Positions 42,901 to 50,906 are shown, counted from the stretch's first letter. The stretch is DNA of 64,000 nucleotides from DASVTU01 sp036387415 (GCA_036387415.1 DASVTU010000039.1:1240001-1304000); one strand, 5' to 3'. The notes: a model not told the origin generated them from the letters alone. Translations and numbers: made by a program.

Positions 42901-43117
42901 CGGGATTCAAAACTATCTCGGTTCGGGTTGGCCGGTCGGCGATATGCCGGGCGTGCAGTTTGCCGAGACGTTCTACACCAACGCGCTCGCGGGCGAAACG
43001 CTCGGCGACGCCATCGCCGCAGGCCGCACACGAATTCTCCAACAGGGTTCGACCTGGGGCGCATATCAGCACTACGGCCACGCCAACACCACGCTCGTCG
43101 CGCGCCAGAACGCCTAA
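39932..43117 (+). CDS. lipase - M17N-like - CHAT fusion protein
   Basis: A 1061-residue multidomain protein. Residues about 70-420: alpha/beta hydrolase of LCAT/PGAP1 type with FLPGIMGSNL, nucleophile S188 in VAHSMGGLVCRN, acid in NNGDNRVPHE and histidine in ADEGHGDLPRN. Residues about 485-670: a domain like the N-terminal domain of leucyl aminopeptidase (VKVVRGDITRVAAPVTVVGH, then LAGMGDAGKFRRDD), which has a macro-like fold. Residues about 750-1050: CHAT protease with H919 in HYAGHGIFDE and C960 in VFANACFSA. All catalytic residues are present. The start ATG has GGAGA eight bases upstream. No signal peptide. Directly follows the caspase gene. Confidence 0.88.
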   Translation: MEKLPHSKIKAMDWDQLEDTLQRGATTRASSTRAAKSSDEQALRDYYGDAEYEFLRKLATHAGLVRSRATTLGNVVFLPGIMGSNLSASKGADADLVWINFAKIVKGRFANLRLAPDGINNFDPSYKITTDAIDKRAYTRAILWLRARWRVEPFPFDWRKDLDTASKDLAQFIRDKFGKQPVHLVAHSMGGLVCRNFIRLHRELWEQMRGDSGNGHSSGGRLIMLGTPNYGSYAIPQVLTGVEPLIKWLARVDFRHGRAEILEIVNSFVGSYQMLPAPSKLSASAQSLYRRNTWGDAPVSDVHLQRAFQFHDDLEKENTIDPERMIYIAGSGRPTLSGLRVISPGEFDYTVTNNGDNRVPHELGLLKGVPTYYADEGHGDLPRNETIMSAVDELLERGRTSVLAQQPMASRSVQAEGARWYRSVGERETELDLEAIAQRAYRGEAKADEMRVGEEALQRAVLGREQPVVELPRAAARKERAAARMLRVPLHVKVVRGDITRVAAPVTVVGHYKGVAPTNAVGAIDSAIDYWISRAGENGMIGADLGQLFFIPVQEKSQMKAKSVLLAGMGDAGKFRRDDLRFLMMNVTLAISTLGHDRFATVVIGSGKGSLSKERALRGMLQGICDGLQRLAALSREAKSPVHAAASFGVKQVILVEYDAEQFNEIVKILTKFKEPPTPIQELDLTISKQILPAGRRAKKQRPPDLLPAGEQENRITIERTGDVFRFSALGEDAVIPVREVEVQSVFAASAAERLMASETEGEQKKYGNLLYTYLIPQDFHQLIDSDRPLTLVLDRQTASFPWEMASFTGPRGTTFLGPNLKLTRQFRTMLSSAPGVAPPINRNFKALVIADPAPEPEYQLPGARSEGRAVVNILQQFKTERFLDIEIVERIGATECDPVEILALILNENFDLVHYAGHGIFDEQNPNRSGWVFGASCIMSPLEIFRARRVPRLVFANACFSAVTIKGKTSAAEQVNRQLAGMVEAFFERGIQNYLGSGWPVGDMPGVQFAETFYTNALAGETLGDAIAAGRTRILQQGSTWGAYQHYGHANTTLVARQNA

Positions 43118-43126
43118 GCGCAATCC

Positions 43127-43187
43127 ACTGTAAATCGTCAATCGTGAACGGATGAAAACTTCCGCTTCACGATTGACGATTTACAGT
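43127..43187. repeat. perfect 22-bp heptad palindrome (GTAAATC family)
   Basis: ACTGTAAATCGTCAATCGTGAA and its exact complement, with a 17-base loop that itself pairs by CGGA/TCCG. It starts 10 bases after the CHAT stop and could serve as its terminator, although no T-run follows. Confidence 0.9.
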
Positions 43188-43265
43188 TTACGAGTGAGTT
43201 GCATTCGTGCCGGATGAAAGTTAGGATGAAGGAAACCGAACACGAATCAATCCGAAGAGAGGTCT

Positions 43266-43577
43266 ATGGAGATGAAATTTCCCGGTGGCATGAACATCCA
43301 GCAGATGATGAAGCAGGCGCAGCAGATGCAGGAGAAGATGGCGAAAGAGATGGAGGCCATGATTGTCGATGCATCGGCGGGCGGCGGCGTCGTGACGGTG
43401 CAGATGCGCGGCACGAAGGAGGTCGAATCAATCAAAATCGACCCCGAAGCCATCAAAGACGGCGATGTCGAGATGCTACAGGATTTAATCGTCGCCGCCG
43501 TCAACGAAGCCGGACGCAAAATCGACGAAGCCATGAAAAGCAAACTCGGCGGCATGCTCCCGCCCGGATTACTCTAG
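43266..43577 (+). CDS. ybaB: YbaB/EbfC nucleoid-associated protein
   Basis: A 103-residue DNA-binding protein. It begins with the helix MNIQQMMKQAQQMQEKMAKE, then the beta pair GGGVVTVQMRGTKEVESIKI and ends with MKSKLGGMLPPGL, all typical. It forms a dimer of tweezers shape on DNA. It is followed by recR, the classical order. The first ATG (43266) is used; a second lies two codons later. Confidence 0.95.
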   Translation: MEMKFPGGMNIQQMMKQAQQMQEKMAKEMEAMIVDASAGGGVVTVQMRGTKEVESIKIDPEAIKDGDVEMLQDLIVAAVNEAGRKIDEAMKSKLGGMLPPGLL

Positions 43578-43666
43578 AGAGGTCAGAGGCTAGAGGTTAG
43601 AAGTCAGTTAAAAACAAAGCTGATTTCACTAACCTCTAACCTACAACCTCTAGCCTCTAACCTCTG
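43577..43666. repeat. heptad-repeat palindrome (GAGGTCA / GAGGTTA family)
   Basis: GAGGTCA-GAGGCTA-GAGGTTA-GAAGTCA and TAACCTC-TAACCTA-CAACCTC-TAGCCTC-TAACCTC. It lies between ybaB and recR, inside an expected operon, so it is probably transcribed. Confidence 0.85.
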
Positions 43667-43671
43667 TTGCT

Positions 43672-44286
43672 ATGCTTGAATACGCCGAACCAGTGACACG
43701 TTTGATTGACGAGTTTAAGCGCCTGCCCGGTATTGGTCAGAAGTCGGCGCAACGGCTCGCCTTTCACGTCCTGCGGATGACCGAGACGGAGGTGGAGCGT
43801 TTCGTCTCGGCGATGGAAGAGGTTAAACGTAAGATTATTTTTTGCACGGTCTGCAACAATTTGACCGACGTTGACCCGTGTCGCTTCTGCGCTTCCACGT
43901 CGCGCGACCGCTCCATTATCTGCGTCGTCGAGGAACCTTACAATCTGGTGGCGATTGAAAAGACGCGCAGCTTCCACGGCCTCTATCATGTTCTACATGG
44001 AAGCCTCTCGCCGATTCGCGGCGTCAGCCCCGACGACCTCCGCCTGCAAAATCTTCTCCCGCGCCTGCGACCGGAAAACAACGAAGGCATCGAAGTGCGC
44101 GAAGTCATCCTTGCCACCAATCCGAACACCGAAGGCGAAGCGACGGCAAGTTACATCAGTCGTCTCCTGAAACCTCTCGGCATGCGCGTCACACGCATCG
44201 CAATGGGTATGCCTGTCGGCAGCGACCTCGAATACGTTGACGAAGTGACGATGGACAAGGCGCTCGCCAACCGACACGAAATCTAA
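43672..44286 (+). CDS. recR: recombination mediator RecR
   Basis: A 204-residue protein. A helix-hairpin-helix (LIDEFKRLPGIGQKSAQRLA) is followed by the zinc finger (FCTVCNN...PCRFC), the Toprim domain (IICVVEE and ILATNPNTEGEAT) and a C-terminal Walker-B-like segment. It loads RecA at gaps with RecF and RecO. It follows ybaB in the same direction. Confidence 0.97.
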   Translation: MLEYAEPVTRLIDEFKRLPGIGQKSAQRLAFHVLRMTETEVERFVSAMEEVKRKIIFCTVCNNLTDVDPCRFCASTSRDRSIICVVEEPYNLVAIEKTRSFHGLYHVLHGSLSPIRGVSPDDLRLQNLLPRLRPENNEGIEVREVILATNPNTEGEATASYISRLLKPLGMRVTRIAMGMPVGSDLEYVDEVTMDKALANRHEI

Positions 44287-44314
44287 AGAAGGCGAATCTC
44301 AGGAAAGCGACGCA

Positions 44315-44380
44315 TAAAAGGCAAAGTGAGGAAGAAAACAGGCTTTGTTTCTTCCTCACTTTGCCTTTTAACTTTCGCCT
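44315..44380 (+). terminator. heptad hairpin with T-run, terminator of recR
   Basis: AAAAGGC-AAAGTGA-GGAAGAA faces CTTCCTC-ACTTTGC-CTTTTAA and then CTTTCGC-CTTTTTT. The long U-rich end makes it a good intrinsic terminator, shared with the convergent gene on the minus strand. Confidence 0.7.
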
Positions 44381-44383
44381 TTT

Positions 44384-44929
44384 TTACTTTTTGACGAAGG
44401 CGCGTTTGCTGCTGAAGGAGCCTCGGTGGTCTTCTTGCAGGATTTCGATGGTGAGCGTGCCGTCAGCCCATATAATCCACTTGCGCGCGATGAGCGCGGT
44501 GGTCGTCCCTTGCGGCGTCTCGGTCTTGATTTCCTCCTCGACGACGAAACCATTGCCGTTAGGCAACCAACGTGCGGCGCGTTTGCCTTTCGGAGCGGGC
44601 GGCGCGGCGTTCGTGGTCGGCGGTTGTTGCTCTTGTGGCTGTGGTCGCGGCGCGGGCGGTGTGAATTCAACCTCTTTGCCGTCGAGCATGAAGGAGTCGC
44701 GGACGACGCGCTCGCCCTGCGCCGTCACGATGCGAGTCTCGACGCTTACTTTGTCGCCCTCTTGCACAACCGTCATCGTCTGCTTCATATCGGGCGGGAT
44801 GCTGTGGCTTTTCGTCTGGTCTAACTCCCACGTGCCGCTAAAATCCGGCTTCGAGGTAGCCGTCGTAGCCGCAGTAAACGCGAACAGTAGCAGGCCAGCG
44901 ACGGCGAACAGTATCGTTTGAGGTTTCAT
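44384..44929 (-). CDS. exported protein of unknown function, 181 aa
   Basis: A signal peptide (residues 1-27) leads to KPDFSGTWELDQTKSHSIPP, a motif seen at the start of many acidobacterial exported lipocalin-like proteins. A proline and glutamine-rich loop (residues about 95-115) interrupts a beta-rich body; the end reads IIWADGTLTIEIL. I take the ATG at 44929, which begins the signal peptide; a longer frame is unlikely. No catalytic motif. Confidence 0.75.
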   Translation of the reverse strand: MKPQTILFAVAGLLLFAFTAATTATSKPDFSGTWELDQTKSHSIPPDMKQTMTVVQEGDKVSVETRIVTAQGERVVRDSFMLDGKEVEFTPPAPRPQPQEQQPPTTNAAPPAPKGKRAARWLPNGNGFVVEEEIKTETPQGTTTALIARKWIIWADGTLTIEILQEDHRGSFSSKRAFVKK

Positions 44930-45044
44930 GTGTCGGCCTCCCTTGCATGCGCGCCGTGCGGGATGTTGATGAAGCGAATGTTGATTCGGCATGTCGTTCT
45001 CTATCGGATGATGAAACGAAACGGCGTCGTGTCGCCTGCGGCGT

Positions 45045-46670
45045 CTAGACGTTGGAGAAGTATCTTTCGAGCGTCGCGCGTTGCGGTTTGCGTGTGAGCG
45101 TTGAGACGACGAACATCAAGAGCGCGGAGACCAACACCATCGGGACGACGGGCATGAAGCCGAAGACGCTCGTTCCGCTCGGCGTGCGCGCGAGGACTTC
45201 CGTCGCGCCGACCGACCAGACGACCAGAGGCGGCCCCGGCGCGGGCGCGGCCACCGACTGTTGAAACACGGCGACCGCCAAGACGGCGCAAGCGACCCAG
45301 ACGGTTGAAGCCAGTGCGCCCCACTTCGTGCTGCCGCGCCAGAACAGAGCCGCGACCATGAGCGGCGACAAGGCGGCGAATCCTGAGAAGGCGTATTGAA
45401 TCGCAATCTCGAAAATCGTTTCGGGTGCGCGCAACGCGACGGCGTAGGCGAGCACCGTGAGGACGATAACGAAGATGCGTCCCGTCTGCACCTGCACGGA
45501 TTCACCGAAACGACGCTTGCCTCCGTAGAAGGCGAACACGTCCTCCGTAAACATCGTAGAGAGCGCGAGTATCTGCGAATCGCTCGCCATCACCGCCGCC
45601 ATTATCCCTGCGCCGAGCAGCCCCGCGAGCCAGAGCGGCGCGTAGCGTTGGAGCAGCAGCAATATCACGTCGTCTCCGGCGGCGCGTTCGCGTAGTTCGT
45701 CGCGTGCTTCGGGCGTCATCGTCTTGCCCTGCGTCGCCAGCACACGACGCGCTTCCTGCTTGGCGCGAATCTGCGGCACGTCGCCCACACGATTTGCCAT
45801 CACGCCGAGGAAGACGCACGGCAGCCAGATGAGCAGGATGCAGAGCGGATAAAAAATCACCGTTTTCTTAAACTGCACCATCTTGCGCGCCGTCAAGCAA
45901 AAGATGAGGATGTGCGGAAAGGCGATGGCCGAGAGCGGGACGAAAGTATAGCTCAGGAAATAATAGGGCGAGATGCGTTCGCGTGTCAGGAGCGGGGCGG
46001 TCGCGGGCGCGGCTTCGAGTGCATTGACGGCGTTCGTGAAGCCGCCCATGCCTGCGCCGATAACGCCGAGCGCGATGAGTCCGAAGATGAGAAAAAGAAT
46101 CGTCTGAAACGTGTTGACCCACGCCGTCCCGCGCATCCCGCCGAAGAAGACGTAGCTCATCACCACCATCGCCACGATTGCGCCGCCGAACCAGAACGGC
46201 ACCACGCCGCCGCTAATCGCGCTCAGCGTGGTGCCGCCACCCATGATGCCGATGATGATGTAAGGCACCAGCAAGACGGCCTGCACGGCGAAGATAACCG
46301 TGCCGATGTGGCTGCACTCCCAACGGTCGCGAAACATCTGGACGGGCGTGATAAAGCCGTACTTTTTGCCGAGCGCCCAGACGCGCGTGCCGATGAGAAA
46401 GATGCTGAGCGGAATAATCAACCCCGACGAAGAGGCCATCAAGCCGTAGGTCACGATGCCGTTCGTGAAGGCATGACCGGACGAGCCGAGAATGGCGACG
46501 GCGGTCATGTTCGTGCCGAAGAGTGAAAGAAGAAAGACGAAAGTGCCGAGCGAACGGTTTGCCAGAAAGTAGTCTTCCGCCTTGTGGCTCCCCTTTGAAC
46601 GACGAAAGGCGAAGATGCCGATATAGACGACGATGGCGAGATAGATGAAGACGAAGATGGCGGGAATCAA
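45045..46670 (-). CDS. sodium:solute symporter (SSS family)
   Basis: A 541-residue transporter with 13 predicted helices. The start (YIGIFAFRRSKGSHKAEDYF) and the sodium-site helix (SLFGTNMTAVAILGSSGHAF) match the family. The DUF3311 gene overlaps its start by four bases, a usual partner. The substrate is unknown; DUF3311-linked members resemble pantothenate or monocarboxylate transporters. A loop after helix 7 (QIRAKQEARRVLATQGKTMT) is longer than usual. Confidence 0.93.
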   Translation of the reverse strand: MIPAIFVFIYLAIVVYIGIFAFRRSKGSHKAEDYFLANRSLGTFVFLLSLFGTNMTAVAILGSSGHAFTNGIVTYGLMASSSGLIIPLSIFLIGTRVWALGKKYGFITPVQMFRDRWECSHIGTVIFAVQAVLLVPYIIIGIMGGGTTLSAISGGVVPFWFGGAIVAMVVMSYVFFGGMRGTAWVNTFQTILFLIFGLIALGVIGAGMGGFTNAVNALEAAPATAPLLTRERISPYYFLSYTFVPLSAIAFPHILIFCLTARKMVQFKKTVIFYPLCILLIWLPCVFLGVMANRVGDVPQIRAKQEARRVLATQGKTMTPEARDELRERAAGDDVILLLLQRYAPLWLAGLLGAGIMAAVMASDSQILALSTMFTEDVFAFYGGKRRFGESVQVQTGRIFVIVLTVLAYAVALRAPETIFEIAIQYAFSGFAALSPLMVAALFWRGSTKWGALASTVWVACAVLAVAVFQQSVAAPAPGPPLVVWSVGATEVLARTPSGTSVFGFMPVVPMVLVSALLMFVVSTLTRKPQRATLERYFSNV

Positions 46671-46906
46671 TGGGGTTCTTCCTCCGCGCGTTCCTGTTGT
46701 TCAATCTCCTCTTCGAGATGCTTCGGCCAGGCGTGGCGCACCAGCGCCCACATCAACAGCGAGGCGGCCACCGAGAAGCACGCATGATAAAAGAGTCCGA
46801 TGGGCATCACGCCGAACAGCAACGGGCGACTCGTACGCCAGAACCAGATGTCCTGATGCAGCACGTAGAGAACGAGGACGGCCAAGACGAGAAGCGCGCG
46901 TTTCAT
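46667..46906 (-). CDS. DUF3311 small membrane protein
   Basis: A 79-residue protein with two helices (LLVLAVLVLYVLHQDIWFW and LFYHACFSVAASLLMWALV) and an acidic C-terminus. The motif HQDIWFW is typical of DUF3311, which always accompanies an SSS transporter, as here where stop and start overlap. Probably a subunit of that transporter. Confidence 0.92.
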   Translation of the reverse strand: MKRALLVLAVLVLYVLHQDIWFWRTSRPLLFGVMPIGLFYHACFSVAASLLMWALVRHAWPKHLEEEIEQQERAEEEPH

Positions 46907-47166
46907 GCGCGCGTATTATGACCGAAATCGGCGTGCGCGTGTTGTAAAAAGGTTGTAAAAACGAATCTCCATGCCAGGTCGTGCGAAGCGCGGCTTCCAT
47001 TATTTCGGAGATAACAAAGGGCGTGCTCGTCGCATGGCGCATCTACTGAAATTCTGACAGCCGAACGTCTGTGTTGCGGTGCGCGGCACGGGTCTTCGTC
47101 GCTCGTCCGGTTGTGTGGTATCGTCGTTTGAAGGCTCGATTGGAGCAACTTGAGGGGAAAAATGAG

Positions 47167-48258
47167 ATGAGCAAGGTGAGCGGTCAGGTCTCGATAGCGT
47201 TGCTGGCGACGTGTCTGAGTTTCGGTGTAGTCAGCGTGGAAGCGCAGCGACAACGGCAGACATCCGCGTCGCCGTCCAACGCAAGCCGCGCTGTTGCCAC
47301 TGCTGCTGCGGCGCGCATGACGGGCGTTTATCGCATAGATATTTCCCGCAGCGACAAACTATATACGGTGGTCGCGGGCGCATCGAGCAATCTTCCGTTC
47401 CGCGAGCAGCAGCGATTCTTTATCGACCTCGCCGTCCGGCTGACGCCGCCCGACTTGCTTGCGATAGAGCGTCGCGGTCGTCGCATCACGATAGGTTCGT
47501 CGCGCGCGCCGCGTTTCACCTTCGACGCCGACGGCATCAACCGCAGCGAGCGCGCAGACGACGGACACATTATCCATTCACGCGCGATGCTCGAAGAAAA
47601 CAGCTTTGTCTTCACATCCAGCGGTCGCACGGAAGACAACTTCAGCGTCACCTTCGCCTCCATCGACGACGGAAGCCGCCTGCGCGTCACGCGCCGCATC
47701 TCCGCCGAACAACTCAACGAGCCGGTCGTCATACAAACCGTCTACAACAAGATTTCTCCTGTTGCCGACTGGAACATCTACGGCGAATCGCAAACCGCTT
47801 CCGCCGCCAACACCATCACCGGACTACCGCCCGACACTTCCGACGACAACACCGTCCCGCCGCCCGAACGTGCCGAACGCAACGAAGCCAACACGCTCCG
47901 CACGACGCTCGACGATTGGATAAACGCCACCAACGCCCGCGACATTCCCCGACAGATGACCTTTTACATGCCGGAGGTCAAAGCCTACTACCTTGCGCGC
48001 AACGTTTCGCACGCCTTCGTGCGTGCCGAGAAGGCGCGCGTCTTTGCGCGTGCGACGGCGGTGGACATCCGCGCCGAAGCGCCCGAAATCGTCTTCCGCG
48101 ACGGCGGTCGCACAGCCATCATGCGTTTCCGCAAGAGATACTCGGTCGTCAATGGCAGACGAAATAGTCGCGGCGAAGTCGTTCAGGAATTGCGTTGGAG
48201 CCGGACACAGGAAGGCTGGAAAATCTTCAGCGAACGCGACGTGCGGGTGATTCGCTAA
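47167..48258 (+). CDS. exported protein with C-terminal NTF2-like domain
   Basis: A 363-residue protein. Signal peptide residues 1-27 (SVEAQ). Residues about 50-215 form a beta-rich domain beginning MTGVYRIDISRSDKLYTVV. Residues about 240-360 are NTF2-like (LDDWINATNARDIPRQMTFY ... LRWSRTQEGWKIFSERDVRV), close to the Cds6 or DUF4440 types. I chose the ATG at 47167, preceded by GAGGGGAAAAAT; the longer frame adds a basic stretch. Function unknown; third exported NTF2-like protein in the window. Confidence 0.83.
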   Translation: MSKVSGQVSIALLATCLSFGVVSVEAQRQRQTSASPSNASRAVATAAAARMTGVYRIDISRSDKLYTVVAGASSNLPFREQQRFFIDLAVRLTPPDLLAIERRGRRITIGSSRAPRFTFDADGINRSERADDGHIIHSRAMLEENSFVFTSSGRTEDNFSVTFASIDDGSRLRVTRRISAEQLNEPVVIQTVYNKISPVADWNIYGESQTASAANTITGLPPDTSDDNTVPPPERAERNEANTLRTTLDDWINATNARDIPRQMTFYMPEVKAYYLARNVSHAFVRAEKARVFARATAVDIRAEAPEIVFRDGGRTAIMRFRKRYSVVNGRRNSRGEVVQELRWSRTQEGWKIFSERDVRVIR

Positions 48259-48309
48259 ACGTTCCCGCGAAGCGTTCGCTCATCGCTGCATGAAGCGGCG
48301 CGGTGTTTT

Positions 48310-48567
48310 ATGAGTAGCGCGATTTTTTATGTGGTCTTCATCGTGGCTTTGACGCTGGCGTGTGCGGCGGCGGTGGGCTTTGCTTACGTGATGTTTTTGG
48401 ACGGAGTGATTCGACAACACAAGCGACGCATCGCCGAACTCGAACAGGAGAACACGCAACTCGCGCGACGTTTGGAGGACGCGACAGAGGCGCTTTCCCA
48501 GCACACGGAGACGGACGCGGAATGGTGGCCGGAAGTGGTTGACGAGGACGATTCGCGCGTTCGTTAA
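48310..48567 (+). CDS. small membrane protein with coiled coil, 85 aa
   Basis: One N-terminal transmembrane helix (FYVVFIVALTLACAAAVGFA), then a short coiled coil (RRIAELEQENTQLARRLED) and an acidic end. It resembles small DivIC-like or phage-shock-like accessory proteins in shape only. The stop codon falls in the loop of an 11-bp hairpin (48554-48579). Confidence 0.65.
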   Translation: MSSAIFYVVFIVALTLACAAAVGFAYVMFLDGVIRQHKRRIAELEQENTQLARRLEDATEALSQHTETDAEWWPEVVDEDDSRVR

Positions 48568-48579
48568 GACGAACGCGCG
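48554..48579. repeat. 11-bp hairpin with the stop codon in its loop
   Basis: CGCGCGTTCGT and ACGAACGCGCG are perfect complements separated by TAAG, which includes the TAA stop of the 48310 gene. Confidence 0.8.
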
Positions 48580-48603
48580 TTGAATCTGTCCGCGCCGGAA
48601 ACG

Positions 48604-48648
48604 TCGAAAGGGCGTCGGAGATGCTGTGCATCTCCGACGCCCTTTCGA
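48604..48648. terminator. 21-bp perfect hairpin between convergent genes
   Basis: TCGAAAGGGCGTCGGAGATGC and its exact complement flank a 3-base loop. It probably serves both convergent genes as a factor-dependent or stabilising element; no T-run is present. Confidence 0.75.
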
Positions 48649-48675
48649 CACTTGGACGCTTGCCGCTCCGCTCGT

Positions 48676-49491
48676 TTAGTTCGTGCCTGTCGTTGTAGTG
48701 GTGGCAGCGGGTTCGAGTTGGACGCCACCATTGATGCCCGTGAGAGAAATTTCCGCGCCGCCCGTGCCGATGCGTGCGCGCATGCTGGAATGCGTGCGTT
48801 CCTGTTCGGTCAGATTAGAGAGATTGTTGGAGACGCCGCCGTTGTGGCCTTTGATGTTCAAATCGGCGTTTGTGTCGGCGGGCAGGCGAAGTTCGACGCC
48901 GCCGTTGATGCCTTTGACCGAGATGCCCTGTTCGCTCAGACGCGCGACGCCGATGGAGACGCGGCCATTGACTCCCGAAACTTCTCCGTAGCCTGTGAAC
49001 TGTGCGACTTCGACGCGCCCGTTGACGCCGCTCACTTGAAGACCGCCGTCGAGTTCGCCAACCTTGACGCCGCCGTTGATACCTTTGGCGTTGAATTCGA
49101 TGCTGCGCGGGAGTTTGAGCGTGATTTGCTGCCGCACCTCTCCGTGCTGCCAAAACTTCCACCAACTCGAACCACGATTCTTGCCGTAAATCGTCAGGCT
49201 CGTCGGAGTTTGCTCGATAACGATTTTCTGTTTGTCTAAATCGGATTTGTTTTCAGCCGTGCGAACGATGTGCACTTCTGCTGCGTTGCCCTCGGCGGTC
49301 GCTACGTCCACCGAACCATTGATGCCCCTGACTTCGACCTCTGCGCCCGGTTCAAGTTGAAAACTCCTACGAATCTCCTCGCGCCCGTCGCTCTCGAACA
49401 CGTCGGAATGGTTCACGTGCACGTTGCGTCCCACGACCCACGCCACCGCTACCAGCATCAACACAATCAAGACCTTAAACTTCATCTCCAC
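48676..49491 (-). CDS. exported DUF4097-like protein with GINGGV repeats
   Basis: A 271-residue protein. An N-terminal anchor (residues 5-20) is followed by a beta-helix-like domain in which GINGSV, GINGGV, GVNGRV, GVNGRV, GINGGV, GHNGGV, GINGGV recur about every 20 residues, the hallmark of the DUF4097 adhesin-like family. A threonine-rich end. DUF4097 proteins are surface or periplasmic and often lie near ECF or anti-sigma genes, which are absent here. Function unknown. Confidence 0.88.
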   Translation of the reverse strand: MEMKFKVLIVLMLVAVAWVVGRNVHVNHSDVFESDGREEIRRSFQLEPGAEVEVRGINGSVDVATAEGNAAEVHIVRTAENKSDLDKQKIVIEQTPTSLTIYGKNRGSSWWKFWQHGEVRQQITLKLPRSIEFNAKGINGGVKVGELDGGLQVSGVNGRVEVAQFTGYGEVSGVNGRVSIGVARLSEQGISVKGINGGVELRLPADTNADLNIKGHNGGVSNNLSNLTEQERTHSSMRARIGTGGAEISLTGINGGVQLEPAATTTTTGTN

Positions 49492-49701
49492 GTCCTTCCG
49501 CGTGCCGCTTCCAAACGGCTCTCCGGCACGCCCGCGTCAAAAAATTTGCCGATAATTTCTAAACCCACCGTCTTCTCGAACAACAACGAGAAAACCGCCG
49601 ACGAAGTTCGGGATTATTTCCGCACGCCTGTCAGCACCATCCTCCAAACCGGCAACCCGATTCAAAACACGCCGCAGACTCATCGCAAACACTTAGATAA
49701 T

Positions 49702-49797
49702 GAGGGCAAAGGGCAACAGTAAAAACGTAAAAGGCAAAAGAGACGGCAGATGCGATTCTTACTTTAGACCTTTCTCTGCGCCTCTGCGTCTCTAATG
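49702..49797. repeat. degenerate heptad palindrome (AGGGCAA family)
   Basis: AGGGCAA-AGGGCAA-CAGTAAA-AACGTAA-AAGGCAA faces CTTACTTTAGACCTTTCTCT, which is only partly complementary, and an octamer tract CGCCTCTG-CGTCTCTA. It is the weakest member of the set. Confidence 0.45.
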
Positions 49798-49815
49798 TCT
49801 AAATTTCAGTTTCAA

Positions 49816-50727
49816 CTATTCGACGAGCAACGCCCGCGCGATTTCCGCCGCGACGCGCGCATTATTTTCCAGCAGCGCGACGTTTGCACGGAGCGTTGCG
49901 CCGCCGCTCTGCTCGCTCATGCGACGCAGCAGAAACGGCGTCAACTCCCGTCCAGCGACCGCCCGATTCTCCGCCTCACGCAACGCTTCATCCAGCGTTT
50001 CTCTCATCATCCGTTCGTCAACCTCCGCCTCCAACGGAACCGGAACCGTCACCAGCAACGCGCTCTCCAAGCCGAGTTCGCGCCGTGCACGCGCAATCTC
50101 CGCGACCTCGCGCGCCTCATCCACACGCACGTCAACCGTCAAGCCGCTTCGCCGCGTATAAAAAGACGGCATCTCGTCGCAGCCGTAACCGACCACCGTC
50201 ACGCCATGCGTCTCCAACCATTCGCGCGTCGCCGCGAGGTCGAGCACAATCTTCGCGCCCGAACAGACGACAATCATCGGCGTCGCGGCGAGTTCCGGCA
50301 AATCCGCGGAAACGTCTGCCAACGCCCCATGATGCACGCCGCCGATGCCGCCCGTGGCGAACACCTCAATGCCTGCGCGACGCGCAATCCACATCGTCGT
50401 CGCCACGGTCGTCGCACCGTCCCAACCGCGCGCCACCGCCAACGGCAAATCGCGTCGGCTGATTTTATGAACATCTTCGCTCGCAGCAATCTCCTCGATT
50501 TCCGCGGCGCTCAAACCCGCGCACAGCACGCCTTTCAGAATCGCCACCGTCGCAGGTACAGCGCCGCCCGCGCGCACAATCGCTTCCAGACGCCGCGCCG
50601 TTTCGAGATTCAGTGGACGCGGCAGTCCATGCGAAATCACAGTCGATTCGAGCGCGACCGTCGCCCCGCCCGCCGCCCGCGCCGCCTCGACCTCCGCGCT
50701 TATCCGCAAAAGATGTGGAGCAATCAT
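49816..50727 (-). CDS. psuG: pseudouridine-5'-phosphate glycosidase
   Basis: A 303-residue enzyme that splits pseudouridine 5'-phosphate to uracil and ribose 5-phosphate (reversible). Typical blocks are ALESTVISHGLPRPLNLETA, VFATGGIGGVHHG and SSDMEEIA-like SGAKIVLDLAATREWLE. The usual length is about 300. The kinase PsuK normally pairs with it but is not in the window; the gene stands alone here. Confidence 0.94.
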   Translation of the reverse strand: MIAPHLLRISAEVEAARAAGGATVALESTVISHGLPRPLNLETARRLEAIVRAGGAVPATVAILKGVLCAGLSAAEIEEIAASEDVHKISRRDLPLAVARGWDGATTVATTMWIARRAGIEVFATGGIGGVHHGALADVSADLPELAATPMIVVCSGAKIVLDLAATREWLETHGVTVVGYGCDEMPSFYTRRSGLTVDVRVDEAREVAEIARARRELGLESALLVTVPVPLEAEVDERMMRETLDEALREAENRAVAGRELTPFLLRRMSEQSGGATLRANVALLENNARVAAEIARALLVE

Positions 50728-50779
50728 TTCAGTTTAAGAAGAAAATTGACATATATGGACAGGATAGAAAATCATGTGG

Positions 50780-50892
50780 GCGAAAAGGTTAAAGGGGTAA
50801 GAGGGGAAGTGTAAAGAGACGTTGCTTTTTGATGGAGAGCATTTTGCTCTTACCTTTTCATCATTCGACTATTTAACCCTTACGCCTTTTCA
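50780..50892. repeat. heptad palindrome (AAAGGGG family)
   Basis: GGCGAAA-AGGTTAA-AGGGGTA-AGAGGGG-AAGTGTA and CTCTTAC-CTTTTCA-TCATTCG-ACTATTT-AACCCTT-ACGCCTT. The loop is about 30 bases. Confidence 0.7.
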
Positions 50893-50906
50893 CGTCGTCT
50901 TTAGCT

